Of a stretch of DNA of 64,000 nucleotides, positions 32,095-43,465 are shown in pieces. Source of the DNA: Nephrocerus scutellatus (Eukaryota; Arthropoda; Insecta; Diptera; Pipunculidae). Made by a program: the position numbers and the translations under genes. The stretch covers positions 50,081,540 to 50,145,539 of the forward strand of contig OX352762.1 in assembly GCA_947095585.1 (NCBI GenBank). The letters are read 5' to 3'. Position 1 is the first letter of the stretch. Every line of letters starts with the position of its first letter. The notes under the pieces were generated by a model. It had not been told where the DNA came from and did no database searches. It was given only the letters and a program-made list of their open reading frames with translations.

Positions 32095-32340
32095 AAAGGT
32101 TTTGGATCGAATGGAAGTTTCGTATAAAGTTGGTTCATCTTGGTGAAAAGTACATGAGTATTTCGAAAATAATTCCAGCTTTCAACTGTTTGGGAAAAGA
32201 GCTTTAAAAATTTACATCGACTACGCATGTATTACCAATGTTCAAAAAACATTGTACTCAGAATTGAATCGCCGATTTCAAGTAATATACTATAATACTT
32301 ATGAAGCAGTTGCAATGTTATTGGATTCTTGATTAAAAAA
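32095..32340 (+). pseudogene. Possible hAT transposase scrap
   Basis: Across changing frames, SISKIIPAFNCLGKEL, then YEAVAMLLDS can be read. These match the hAT pattern of a helical stretch followed by AVAxLLDPRFK. The region is short and frame-disrupted. The sequence right of 32342 belongs to a Helentron-like insertion, so the apparent KKTAY continuation is coincidental. Confidence 0.4.
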
Positions 32341-32341
32341 A

Positions 32342-32525
32342 ACAGCCTATAAAAATTCAAATTTTTCTTGTAAAGTCTCTAATTGGAAATGTGTATAAAA
32401 TTTAATTTCATTTCCTTTCATTTAATTTGTATGGGTCCTCCCGACCCCGGGGCAAAATTTTTATAAAAAGTGTTGTCCATCGGAGTTACACATTCATATA
32501 AAGTTTTAATAAAATCGGGTAGATC
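32342..32525 (-). mobile_element. Helentron-like element, truncated copy
   Basis: The end agcctataaaaattcaaatt after an A-run matches the acaacccataaaaatt terminus. Inside are one GC core (cccgaccccgggg) and one aagtgttgtccatcgg monomer part. The opposite end is lost near 32525. Confidence 0.55.
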
Positions 32526-32756
32526 TTACTCGACTTCGTTACATTATCCCCCCTACTTCGGGGTGGCGAAAATGCGTAAGACACACTTAAAGGCTAAACA
32601 TTACTGGTATTATATTTTTTTTTATATTATATGTTTAGATAAGTAATAACTACTTGAAAAACTATTTTTTTTCTTAATTATATTACAGGTTTCTAAGAGT
32701 ACTTCTGAATGACTAAAGAAAGATTGCTATCTTATAATTCTTTTATATATATACAG
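32526..32756. other. Short unassigned stretch
   Basis: It includes ccccctacttcggggtggcg, then A/T-rich DNA ending in a TA-rich run at the next LTR. No gene is seen. Confidence 0.4.
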
Positions 32757-34272
32757 GGTGTACAAGAATTCGTGGCATAAACGAAGCAGGGTAATAGCGG
32801 AGGTCATATCCATCCAAAATAGCCAAATGAAGTTTTATCGAATTGTTGATGTGTAAAAATTTATTCCATTTTTAGTATTTTTGGGTAAAATCGCATACGC
32901 CGCTACTAAAAAATTTATTTAAAAAAAAACCAACAGTTCTTTTGCTTATGTTTATTTTTGAATACGATCTGGAAGAGTGTGCCTTTCCAATAAAGTCATT
33001 TTTATAAACTTTATTACTTCTGTCAAATTAAAACAATAGATTTGTGATGTCTTTTTGTTTCCCAAAATTTTTTGATTGATTTTTAAGTAGCTCTGGCGGA
33101 AAAACAATGTACTACAGAAAGCTAACCGACTATCAGAAAAACTTGCGATAGTAATGCAGATTCTTAAGTGGTATCACGCAGAGGAATATTCAAAACAGAT
33201 TGGTTTTTATCAATTGTTTTGTGGTGTACGTAGAGTTTTAAAACAGAGATACGTACTTTTGACCTTACATTACTTTACACCCCGTAACCCTTGAACTCTT
33301 CTAGCTACAATATCACTGTTGGTTGGTATTTTGATAGAAAATTAAATGTTTAAGGTCAAAAAAATTTAATTTTATTTAAATTCTTAAAACCATTACCCAT
33401 ATAAACGTCGTCAAAGTCAAAACAAATTTTTTTTTTTTAAATTCAAACAGTCTTGCCTAGAAAGACCTAATTTTGTGAGTGGACACATGAAATTGGTGGT
33501 TAAAATGGACACATGAAAATGGAGTCGGTATGGCTTAAATAATTTAAAAAATGTACACTGTTTAATCTTAACAATTTAATTTTCATTCAAAAAAGATTAA
33601 CAGTAACCTTGTAGCTGGAGGTGTTCAATTGTTATAGGGTGTGAAGCATGTAAGATCAAAAGTACGTTTTCAATCATTTCACAAACTTTCAATTGTTATC
33701 CTGTTCCTGTTGTTCTATTGCAGAAATATTATGAGGTGATGTTGTAGAAAATTTAATAGGTTTTAATACTGCATTTGTCAAAATAAAATTATCCAAGAGC
33801 ATTTTTCGAAATAATTGCGTTTGAAAATGAAATTTAAAAACAAAAATTTTTTATTTGACTTTGACGACGTTAATATCGGTAATGGTTTTAAGAATTTAAA
33901 AAAAAATACTATTTTTTGACCTTAAAGATTTAATTTCCTATCAAAATAGACCAACAATGATATTGTAGCTAGCTTGTACGTGGTGTAAAGTGATGTAAGG
34001 TCAAAAGTACGTATCTCTGTTTTAAAACTCTACGTACACCACAAAACAATTGATAAAAACTAATCTGTTTTGAATATTCCTATGTGTGATACCACTTAAG
34101 AATCTGCATTACTATCGCAAGTTTTTTTTATAGTCGGTCAACTTTCTGTAGTACATTGTTTTTCCGCCAGAGCTACTTAAAAATCAATCAAAAAATTTTG
34201 GGAAACAAAAAGACATCACAAATCTATTGTTTTAATTTGACAGAACATATTTCGTTAATATAAAAACTTAAT
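32757..34272 (+). mobile_element. tRNA-Ser-primed LTR with foldback, copy 2
   Basis: Same arrangement as 20892-22406. The left end reads gggtgtacaagaattcgtgg after ttatatatataca, a different flank from the other three copies. This makes gtgtac(c/a)agaattc the real start of the family. Confidence 0.7.
33018..34245. mobile_element. Foldback element, copy 2
   Basis: 1228 bp with the same arms and spacer as copy 1 (33018 to about 33430 and about 33843-34245). It differs from copy 1 by only scattered substitutions. Confidence 0.75.
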
Positions 34273-34290
34273 TGGCGCAGTCGGTAGGAT
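34273..34290 (+). other. Primer-binding site, tRNA-Ser type, copy 2
   Basis: TGGCGCAGTCGGTAGGAT directly after the LTR end aacttaat. Confidence 0.8.
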
Positions 34291-34992
34291 GCGCTTAGTC
34301 AATTAAAGACTTATTTTTTTTAAAAAAAAGTTTAAAAGTGCACCACCAAAATAAAGGGTATTCGTTGATTTTAAAGAAAGATTTTGAACAACGAATTCCT
34401 ACAAAAGTAAAATAAAAAAAAGTATTTCACAATTTTGTTTTATGAATGAATACTTAATGAACTTACAAAAAATATTTCATGATTTTATTTCATAGAAATT
34501 TAATTTTATTTTATGAGAATAATTGTTTTGAAAAACAATTATTGAAAAACACTCTGAAAGGAATATTAATAAATAAATAATTAAACAATAAAATCAAAAG
34601 AAGAAATCAACAAAGAAAATCAACAGTGAAAATCAACAGAAAAATCAAAAGAAGAAATCAACGAAGAAAACCAACAATGAAAATCAACAGAAAAACCAAA
34701 GGAAGAAATCAAATCACACAAGACAACGTCAGGATCAACAACAAAAATAAGAAGACGAAATACAAGACAACATCAGGATCAACATCAAAACAAGAAGATG
34801 AAATACAAGTCAACATCAGGATCAACAACAAAACAAGAAGACGAAATACAAGACAACATCAGGATCAACAACAAAATAAGAAGGTTACACAAATTAATTC
34901 TAATTTTTTTTTCTGAAAAATATTTAATAATAATAATATATTTAGTTAAATAAATTTTATTTTGCCTTACATATATATATATATATATATAT
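34291..34992 (+). repeat. Leader with 43-bp repeats, copy 2, ending in TA microsatellite
   Basis: Same leader as 22425-23000, with an extra atcaacagaaaaatcaaaag unit near 34630-34680 and four ~43-bp repeats at 34715-34880. It stops at a TA tract (about 34970-34992), where the palindrome begins. The gag start is absent. Confidence 0.65.
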
Positions 34993-37435
34993 TGCAATGG
35001 TTTCTGTATATGAAAATTAATTTTGAAATGAATTTCTGAACGCTATGTTCGCTCCGTATGCGTGTAAGTATTATATATGGCTAAAGGCTAAGTGGTAATA
35101 ATATTTTATTAGAAGAAATTAATAGTATATTACAGAACGAGCAAGGAAAGTGGAGTGCGAGGTCGAAGCTTGACGAACGAGGCGGTAGCCGAGTTCGGCA
35201 ATCTAACGAGCACGATGATCACTTTTCTGCAAGTCATGTACGCTATTTTTCACGCGTCCAAACCGGTTTTTTTGCTAAATCGAGAGAGAGAGAAGCAGAA
35301 ATGTGAGAATGTGTGTTCGCTGTGACTGGAGTAAATAACAAAGAAATGAATTTTTCACGCGTCCAAACCGGTTTTTCTGCTAAATCGAGAGAGAAGCAGA
35401 AATCACAAACGACAAACAAAAGAGAATTCTTGCTCATGCGCAATGTGTTCGTTGAGATTGTAGTAAATAACAAAAGACGTTTATATCATAACATAACTAT
35501 TGTTGTTATGGGCTACTTTCGAGGCTAGTTTATAGCGTACGAAACAGTCACTTTCGTCTATGGGCGTGTGAAAAAATTATATTAAGGCAATTTTCTCTAA
35601 TTTAAAAAAAACTCGAAAGGGTCTTAAAAGAGCAAATAAAACGAATCGATTTTATTATTGATATTACCAACTGCTCTGGAACATGAACAGAAATTGAAAT
35701 AATTTTATGTTAAGTAAATTAAAATGTATGGAAGTTAACACAAATTCATTTAACACTTAAGATAAAAGGACATACCTAATCCATTTTTATTCCAAATAAA
35801 AGCATGATATTGTCTTTTTTAAATTCTCTATATTAACTTCACTTGCCCGTGGGTCGTCGGTCGGTCGTCGGTCTGTCATGGATTCTTGCGATCAATTTTT
35901 AACCCACTTCCCATTTGCACACATGTGTATTTCCGGAGACAACACTTTCTATTAAATTTTGAGGCCCCTCGGGCTGCGGGGTCGGGGGGCTCCCAAACAA
36001 AAATTTTAAGAAATTTACCCGATTTTCTTCAAATTTTACACACATGTGTATACCCAATAAACAATACTTTTTCGAGTCCGCAAGTCCCTTATACATTTTT
36101 TAAATATTTATACTGGCATCAGATATTCGTCGCCCTTTATGGACTGTGTGCGGTGTGTGCTGCGCAGTCGGCTGCGCTGCATGGTTTTGGTGGTGGAGAG
36201 AGAGAGAAATCTTAGCTCACGCACAAATGAACCCAGCAAATGAAACGAGACATAAATGTTTTATGCTTAATTCAACTTACATTTTTTTATTTACTGAATT
36301 GTATTTTTATTGATGTCGTTTTTTTTGTTGTCGATATCAACTTACAGATAGAACAACAAGTTTTCACAATATTCTGTCATTCCGCGTTTTCATAAATTAG
36401 TTCAGAGCAGTCAAAGAGTTCTCAAGATAACTGCTCGTATTTCTTATTTGCTCAGAGTATGAGCGTGCTCTACGTGCTCAGAATAAAATGATCTGAGCAT
36501 TTTCAATTTTAACATCTGATGTCAAATGTCTGTTTCGATGATTTTCTCCTACAATAAAAATAAAATGGCCCAGGATCGAGGGGCTCCCATATCAATTTCT
36601 GCGATTAGAGAATTTAGATGAAAAATTTTAATTTTTATGGGTTGTTTTTTTATGGAAACTAAGCTCAGTTGTAGGTATAACATAATATTTAAAAACTATA
36701 TTAATAAAAAAATTGAGGTGTGACCACAACACAACACAACTTTCTTTTACGGACGGTAAATCCGTAAATTTTTTTTCTTAATTTTTTTTTCTTTAAATTT
36801 CTTTTGCACTTAACAGATAGATTTCTCTTAAGTGATATACTTTTTCAGATATTTGCAAATACTCGAAAAACAGCCCCAGTAAACTACATTTTCCGGTCGG
36901 CTGAGATCCGCCATAATCAACTGGGACCTCCAAGTTTATGTTAAAAGGTTAAATAAGGATTTTCATCCACATAAATTCAGCTGTCTGGGCTGTGGAGTGG
37001 ACACAGACAGACAGACTCATAGACAGAGATTTTTTTCGCTTCTTCTGACTCAGGGGTAGGGAAATGGGTAAAACTGCAAAAATCCCGAGTTCGAAAATTT
37101 TCATGATTACTACACTTTCTTATTATTATCAGTAACAGTATTTCTGGTGGACACCATAGCAATAGAAGCCTTCGCACCTGAATGTATCAAAAGCAGGTAC
37201 AGAAGAACCGAGATATATGTGATCTCAGACAGTCAAGCAGCACTGCTAGCGCTAAAAATGCCAGTCCTTTCTTCTAAAACAACGTGTAGCTGCTTCTGCC
37301 ACTTAAGAGAACTGGCCAAAACCAACAAAATCACTCTAAGGTTGTCTCCCGGACACTCAGGAATATCAGGAAACGAGGCAGCAGATCTCTGTGCAAGAGA
37401 AGCAGCAGAAGAAGCCTTCACTGGCCCGAGCCCAG
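34993..37435. repeat. Left arm of a 2.4-kb palindrome
   Basis: The arm starts tgcaatggtttctg and ends ggcccgagcccag. Its reverse complement is found at 37701-41436 once the 1303-bp rosa element and one TA are removed. The arms are then about 2443 and 2431 bp and differ by a ~45-bp stretch near 35178-35223 plus scattered changes. The arm contains, inverted, part of block F, block E, block D with a Helentron-like insertion, and the start of an RNase H fragment. Confidence 0.85.
35821..36644 (+). mobile_element. Helentron-like element in the left palindrome arm
   Basis: It begins AAATTCTCTATATT after gatattgtctttttt and ends tatgggttg before a T-run and atggaaac. The uninterrupted site gacaatatc/ccataaaaaa is present near 19790 and 25200. 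It contains the same body as 757-1576. Confidence 0.7.
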
Positions 37436-37700
37436 ATTTGCCTGTTCAAAAAGCTATATCAAAAACAAAGTTAAAGAATGGGAAAACACTGCCATCGATG
37501 CGGAATGGGTGTCATCGACTGGGATGAGACAGGCCAAAAAGCTTCTCAAATAAAACATTAGTCATATTTGACAGGGCCATCAAACTATACCGCTATACAT
37601 TAAGAACACTAGTCAGGTACTTGACACGGCATGGCCCATTCAAGTGCCATGTCTTGAAAATGGGTAAATCCGAATCGGATCGCTGTCGATTTTCTAGCGA
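37147..37700 (+). pseudogene. RNase H fragment spanning the palindrome centre
   Basis: The frame 37147-37527 reads ISDSQAALLALKMPVL, PGHSGISGNEAADLC and LPVQKAISKTKLK. The catalytic Asp residues in SDSQ and NEAAD are present, but at the second acidic position the usual Glu appears as Asp (LVDTIAIEA). Positions 37436-37700 form the 265-bp spacer. It continues the 3' part of this fragment and then meets a second, inverted RNase H copy. Confidence 0.75.
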
Positions 37701-38490
37701 CTGGGCTCGGGCCAGTGAAGGCTTCTTCTGCTGCTTCTCTTGCACAGAGATCTGCTGCCTCGTTTCCTGATATTCCTGAGTGTCCGGGAGACAACCTTAG
37801 AGTGATTTTGTTGGTTTTGGCCAGTTCTCTTAAGTGGCAGAAGCAGCTACACGTTGTTTTAGAAGAAAGGACTGGCATTTTTAGCGCTAGCAGTGCTGCT
37901 TGACTGTCTGAGATCACATATATCTCGGTTCTTCTGTACCTGCTTTTGATACATTCAGGTGCGAAGGCTTCTATTGCTATGGTGTCCGCCAGAAATACTT
38001 TTACTGATAATAATAAGAAAGTGTAGTAATCATGAAAATTTTCGAACTCGGGATTTTTGCAGTTTTACCCATTTCCCTACCCCTGAGTCAGAAGAAGCGA
38101 AAAAAATCTCTGTCTATGAGTCTGTCTGTCTGTATCCACTCCACAGCCCAGACAGCTGAATTTATGTGGATGAAAATCCTTATTTAACCTTTTAACATAA
38201 ACTTGGAGGTCCCAGTTGATTATGGCGGATCTCAGCCGACCGGAAAATGTAGTTTACTGGGGCTGTTTTTCGAGTATTTGCAAATATCTGAAAAAGTATA
38301 TCACTTAAGAGAAATCTATCTGTTAAGTGCAAAAGAAATTTAAAGAAAAAAAAATTAAGAAAAAAATTTTACGGATTTACCGTCCGTAAAAGAAAGTTGT
38401 GTTGTGTTGTGGTCACACCTCAATTTTTTTATTAATATAGTTTTTAAATATTATGTTATACCTACAACTGAGCTTAGTTTCCATAAAAAA

Positions 38491-39346
38491 ACAACCCATA
38501 AAAATTAAAATTTTTCATCTAAATTCTCTAATCGCAGAAATTGATATGGGAGCCCCTCGATCCTGGGCCATTTTATTTTTATTGTAGGAGAAAATCATCG
38601 AAACAGACATTTGACATCAGATGTTAAAATTGAAAATGCTCAGATCATTTTATTCTGAGCACGTAGAGCACGCTCATACTCTGAGCAAATAAGAAACACG
38701 AGCAGTTATCTTGAGAACTCTTTGACTGCTCTGAACTAATTTATGAAAACGCGAAATGACAGAATATTGTGAAAACTTGTTGTTCTATCTGTAAGTTGAT
38801 ATCGACAACAAAAAAAACGACATCAATAAAAATACAATTCAGTAAATAAAAAAATGTAAGTTGAATTAAGCATAAAACATTTATGTCTCGTTTCATTTGC
38901 TGGGTTCATTTGTGCGTGAGCTAAGATTTCTCTCTCTCTCTCCACCACCAAAACCATGCAGCGCAGCCGACTGCGCAGCACACACCGCACACAGTCCATA
39001 AAGGGCGACGAATATCTGATGCCAGTATAAATATTTAAAAAATGTATAAGGGCCTTGCGGCCGAACCCGGGACCCGATCACTACCAAATTTTCGAAAAAG
39101 TATTGTTTATTGGGTATACACATGTGTGTAAAATTTGAAGAAAATCGGGTAAATTTTTTAAAATTTTTGTTTGGGAGCCCCCCGACCCCGCAGCCCGAGG
39201 GGCCTCAAAATTTAATAGAAAGTGTTGTCTCCGGAAATACACATGTGTGCAAATGGGAAGTGGGTTAAAAATTGATCGCAAGAATCCACGACAGACCGAC
39301 GACCGACCGACGACCCACGGGCAAGTGAAGTTAATATAGAGAATTT
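38491..39346 (-). mobile_element. Helentron-like element in the right palindrome arm
   Basis: Inverse counterpart of 35821-36644, flanked by ttccataaaaaa and aaaaaagacaatatc. Both arms carry it at the same position, so it was present before the inverted duplication. Confidence 0.7.
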
Positions 39347-40050
39347 AAAAAAGACAATATCATGCTTTTATTTGGAATAAAAATGGATTAGGTATGTCCT
39401 TTTATCTTAAGTGTTAAATGAATTTGTGTTAACTTCCATACATTTTAATTTACTTAACATAAAATTATTTCAATTTCTGTTCATGTTCCAGAGCAGTTGG
39501 TAATATCAATAATAAAATCGATTCGTTTTATTTGCTCTTTTAAGACCCTTTCGAGTTTTTTTTAAATTAGAGAAAATTGCCTTAATATAATTTTTTCACA
39601 CGCCCATAGACGAAAGTGACTGTTTCGTACGCTATAAACTAGCCTCGAAAGTAGCCCATAACAACAATAGTTATGTTATGATATAAACGTCTTTTGTTAT
39701 TTACTACAATCTCAACGAACACATTGCGCATGAGCAAGAATTCTCTTTTGTTTGTCGTTTGTGATTTCTGCTTCTCTCTCTATTTAGCAGAAAAACCGGT
39801 TTGGACGCGTGAAAAATTCATTTCTTTGTTATTTACTGCAGTCACAGCGAACACACATTCTCAAATTTCTGCTTCTCTCTCTCTCGATTTAGCAAAAAAA
39901 CCGGTTTGGACGCGTGAAAAATAGCGTACATGACTTGCAGAAAAGTCAAGTCAAGCTTCGACCTCGCACTCCACTTTCCTTGCTCGTTCTGTAATATACT
40001 ATTAATTTCTTCTAATAAAATATTATTACCACTTAGCCTTTAGCCATATA

Positions 40051-41353
40051 AAGGGTGTTTTTTTAGGAGGTTTGTTTTTCCGATAGATGTCGTTTTATTT
40101 TATGACAGTTGTTTTGACAGCTCAAAGTGGCATTTCTACTCAGTATTGTTTGGCAAATCATTATGAATAGGTTAACTCCAGAACAACGTTTTCAAATCGT
40201 GGAAATTTATTTTCAAAATCAGTGTTCAATTAAAAATGTTTATAGAGCACTTCGTGAATTTTATGGTGCACATAATCGTCCGTCAGAGACCACCATAAAG
40301 AACGTAATTACCAAATTTCGGTCTACATTCACTCTTTTGGATGCCAAGCCACCGACAAGAATGAGAAGAGTTCGTACAGAAGAAAATATTGCTGTCGTTG
40401 AGGCCAGTGTCGAAGAAAACGACAATTTATCGATTCGTCGTCGTGCTCAGCAAATTGGACTTTGTCCATCGACTTTATGGAAAATTTTACGTAAAGATTT
40501 GGGTTTGGTGCCATACAAAATTCAATTGGTGCAAGAATTAAAGCCACACGACCATCGTTTGCGCCGTGAATTCAGTGATTGGTCGTTAAATCAATTGAAC
40601 GAAGATCCATTTTTTTACCGTAAAATTCTCTTCAGTGATGAGGCGCATTTTTTGTTAAATGGATACGTCAACAAACAAAATTGTCGCATTTGGAGCAAAG
40701 ATAATCCACACGCCGTTCAAGAATTACCAATGCATCCTGATAAATGTACTGTTTGGTGCGGTCTATGGGCTGGTGGGATCATCGGTCCATATTTCTTTAA
40801 AAATGAGGAAGGACGACGCGTTACCGTGAATGGAAATCGATACAGAACCATGTTAAATGAGTTTTTGTTGTCAAATCTTGAAGATATGGATATGGATGAA
40901 ATGTGGTTTCAACAAGATGGTGCCACTTGCCATACAGCACGTGAAACAATCGACTTATTGAAAGAAACTTTCAACGACAACATTATTTCGAGAAATGGTC
41001 CGGTGAATTGGCCTCCGCGTTCGTGCGATTTGACGCCACTCGATTACTTTTTGTGGGGATACGTGAAGTCATTGGTTTATGTGGATAAACCTCAATCGAT
41101 TGACGCTTAGGAAACCAATATTCAACGTGTCATTGCTGACATACGCCCTCAAATGCTTGAAAAAGTGCTGGAAAATTGGACCTCCAGAATGACATTTGTG
41201 AAAAATAGTCGTGGTAGCCATATGCCAGAAATTGTGTTTAAATGTTAAATGCCAAAAAATTATCTACCAAATAAAAAAAAATTTTGGTCATTTCATAATT
41301 TTATATGTGTTTTATTCAAAAAAAAATCGGCAACCTCTTAAAAAAACACCCGT
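40051..41353 (+). mobile_element. rosa-type (DD41D) Tc1/mariner transposon
   Basis: 1303 bp bounded by TA on both sides. The terminal inverted repeats are AAGGGTGTTTTTTTAGGAGG at left and, inverted, ACGGGTGTTTTTTTAAGAGG at right. The uninterrupted paralogues (about 20505 and about 25495) read agccatatataatac, which proves a TA target duplication and exact ends. The element is missing from the left palindrome arm, so it inserted after the palindrome formed. It is probably the youngest insertion in the window. Confidence 0.92.
40163..41248 (+). pseudogene. DD41D transposase with one nonsense codon
   Basis: The ATG at 40163 starts MNRLTPEQRFQIVEIYF, an HTH region typical of Tc1/mariner relatives. 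The catalytic Asp residues are D159 (LFSDEAHF), D252 (FQQDGATCH) and D294 (TPLDYFLWG). Exactly 41 residues separate the last two, the spacing of the rosa family first described in Ceratitis rosa. A TAG replaces codon 316 (41108-41110). The same frame then stays open for 45 further codons to TAA at 41246. All three catalytic residues precede the stop, but the C-terminus would be lost. Apart from this stop the gene looks intact. Confidence 0.9.
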
Positions 41354-41729
41354 TATAATACTTACACGCATACGGAGCGAACATAGCGTTCAGAAATTCA
41401 TTTCAAAATTAATTTTCATATACAGAAACCATTGCAAACTACGAAAATAAACAACGAAGAAATATGTCATCTGCACTTGCATTGGTATATGGTATTGTTG
41501 TTGCTTTTCACCCTGCGTCGTTTGTTTGTTTTTTTTGTCAATTGACTTTAGATAATGTACATTGTTGTTGTAATTAAAATTTTGTTATTGAAGACGAATG
41601 TGTGATAATAATTGCAATTACAGAATTAGCTAATGAATAAAGACAAAGAAAATATTTTGACAAAACAGTATACATAAATAAATTAACTACAATATATAAC
41701 TACGGTTTATATATATATACATATACATG
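41354..41729. repeat. Block F, copy 3, right of rosa
   Basis: Continues block F after the TA duplication, beginning taatacttacacgcatacgg. Same content as 20505-20889. Confidence 0.7.
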
Positions 41730-42308
41730 GTGTACCAGAATTCGTGGCACAAACGAAGTAGGGTGATAGCGGAGGTTATTTCCAACCAAAATAGCCAAAT
41801 TAAGTTTTATCGAATTGTTGATGGTTAAAAAGTTATTCCATTTTAAGTATTTTTGGGTTAAATCGCATACGCCGCCACTAAAAAATTAATTTAAAAAAAC
41901 CAACAGTTCTTTTGCTTATGTTTACTTTTGAATACGATCTGGAAGAGTGTGCCTTTCCAATAAAGTCATTTTTATAAACTTTATTATGTTTAATAAAATA
42001 TCTTAATCTTAATCTAACGAATTACTTTCAGTTCATTTAAGAAGTCATTACTTTCAGTTCATTTAAGAAGTCATCACTTGCAGTTCAGTCCGGTATTCAA
42101 TATTCCAGTTCAAGTTTAGTTGTTCAGTTACAGTCAGAAGTTATAAATGTAATTCAAGTAATTCAGTTAATCATAGTGAAGTGTTAATTAAGTTGTAATA
42201 AAATAAGTTGTAAAGTAAGTTTTTGTAAGAAAATACTTTTGTGAAACATTTTTATAGAAATATATTTTAATTTTTTAAAAACATATTTCGTTAATATATA
42301 AACTTAAT
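41730..42308 (+). repeat. Solo LTR-like copy 2
   Basis: Counterpart of 25877-26482 with one fewer agttcatttaagaagtcat unit near 42030-42080. Ends aacttaat. Confidence 0.65.
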
Positions 42309-42341
42309 TGTTAACCTCACGCTGTTGAATGGTCAATTTTT

Positions 42342-43361
42342 AAATTCTCTATATTAACTTCATTTGCCCGTGGCACGGATGTCGGTCGTCGGTTGTCGGT
42401 CGTCCGCGTGGAATCTTGCGATCAATTTTTAACCCACTTCCCAAAGCCCGATTTTATTGAAATTTTGCACACATGTGTATTTCCGGAGACAACACTTTCT
42501 ATTTGGGACCCGTTGGGCCACGGGGTCAGGGGGCTCCTATACAAATATTTCACAAAATTTTACTCGATTTTCTTCAAATTTTATACACATGTGTATCTCT
42601 GATGGACAACACTTTTTGTAAAAAAATTTGAGACCCCGGGCCCCGGGTTCATGGGGCTCCATAAATTTTTTTAAAAAAATTACCCCATTTTCTTCAAATT
42701 TTACATACGCGTCTATATCCGATAGACAACACTTTTTGTAAAAATTTTGGAGACCCCGAGCCTCGGGTTCGTGGGGCCCCATAACAAATTTTCAAAAATT
42801 AACCCGATTTTCTTCAAATTTTACATTCACGTCTATATCCGATAGACAACACTTTTTGTAAAAATTTTAGAGACCCCGGGCCCCGGGGCCGTGGGCGCCA
42901 TAATTTAAAAAAAAAAATGAACTCGATTTTCTTCAAATTTTATATACGTATGAATCTCCGATAAAAAACACTTTTTGTCTGGAGACCCCGGGCCCCAGGG
43001 TCATTGGGCCCAAAAGTTTTAAAAAAAAAATTAACCCGATTTTTTTTTAAATTTTCTATATACGTGTGTATCTCCGATGGACAACATTTTTTGTAAAGTT
43101 TTTGGAGTGAGTGGTCCCTGAGGCCCAAAGGGTGCCTATATAAATTTTTTAAAAATTAGCTCGATTTTCTTCCAATTTTAAACACATGTGTATCACTGAT
43201 GGACAAAACTTTTTGTAAATTTGTTGGAGTGATAGGTCCCTGAGACCCGTGTGGTGTCCATGTAAATTTTGTAAAAATTAGCCCGATTTTCTTCAAATTT
43301 TAACACATACCCATCTCCTATTAGCAAATTTACATGAAAATTTTATTATTTCTATGGGTTG
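42342..43361 (+). mobile_element. Helentron-like element with 120-bp array, duplicate
   Basis: Counterpart of 26516-27540 with the same flanks, so it was copied with the block and did not insert separately. It has a ~16-bp loss in the monomer at about 42980. Confidence 0.7.
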
Positions 43362-43465
43362 TTTTTTATTTACAATGTCTGTTTTCTTAATTATTTCTTA
43401 ACCAACCAACCTACTAGTATTGAAGTGTTGAGTGAGCGGTTGATTGATCTTGATGCAATAAATCA

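Larger units (their letters stand above)
37701..41436. repeat. Right arm of the palindrome, interrupted by rosa
   Basis: Reverse complement of 34993-37435. It includes an inverted RNase H fragment (37701-37960, minus strand), block D with its Helentron-like insertion, block E (about 39590-39990) and block F, split at 40050/41354 by the rosa element. Moving right it continues without a break into the 41.4-47.6-kb duplicate, so this arm is also part of a direct duplication of 24.57-32.03 kb. Confidence 0.85.

Noticed and set aside
32330..32370. hAT motif extending as LKKTAYKNSNF
   Set aside because: The KKTAY part comes from an A-run and the terminus of a Helentron-like insertion, so only the portion left of 32340 is considered.
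40127..40162. Upstream extension of the rosa transposase
   Set aside because: The extension begins at a GTG; the ATG at 40163 matches the usual N-terminus (MNRLTPEQRF).
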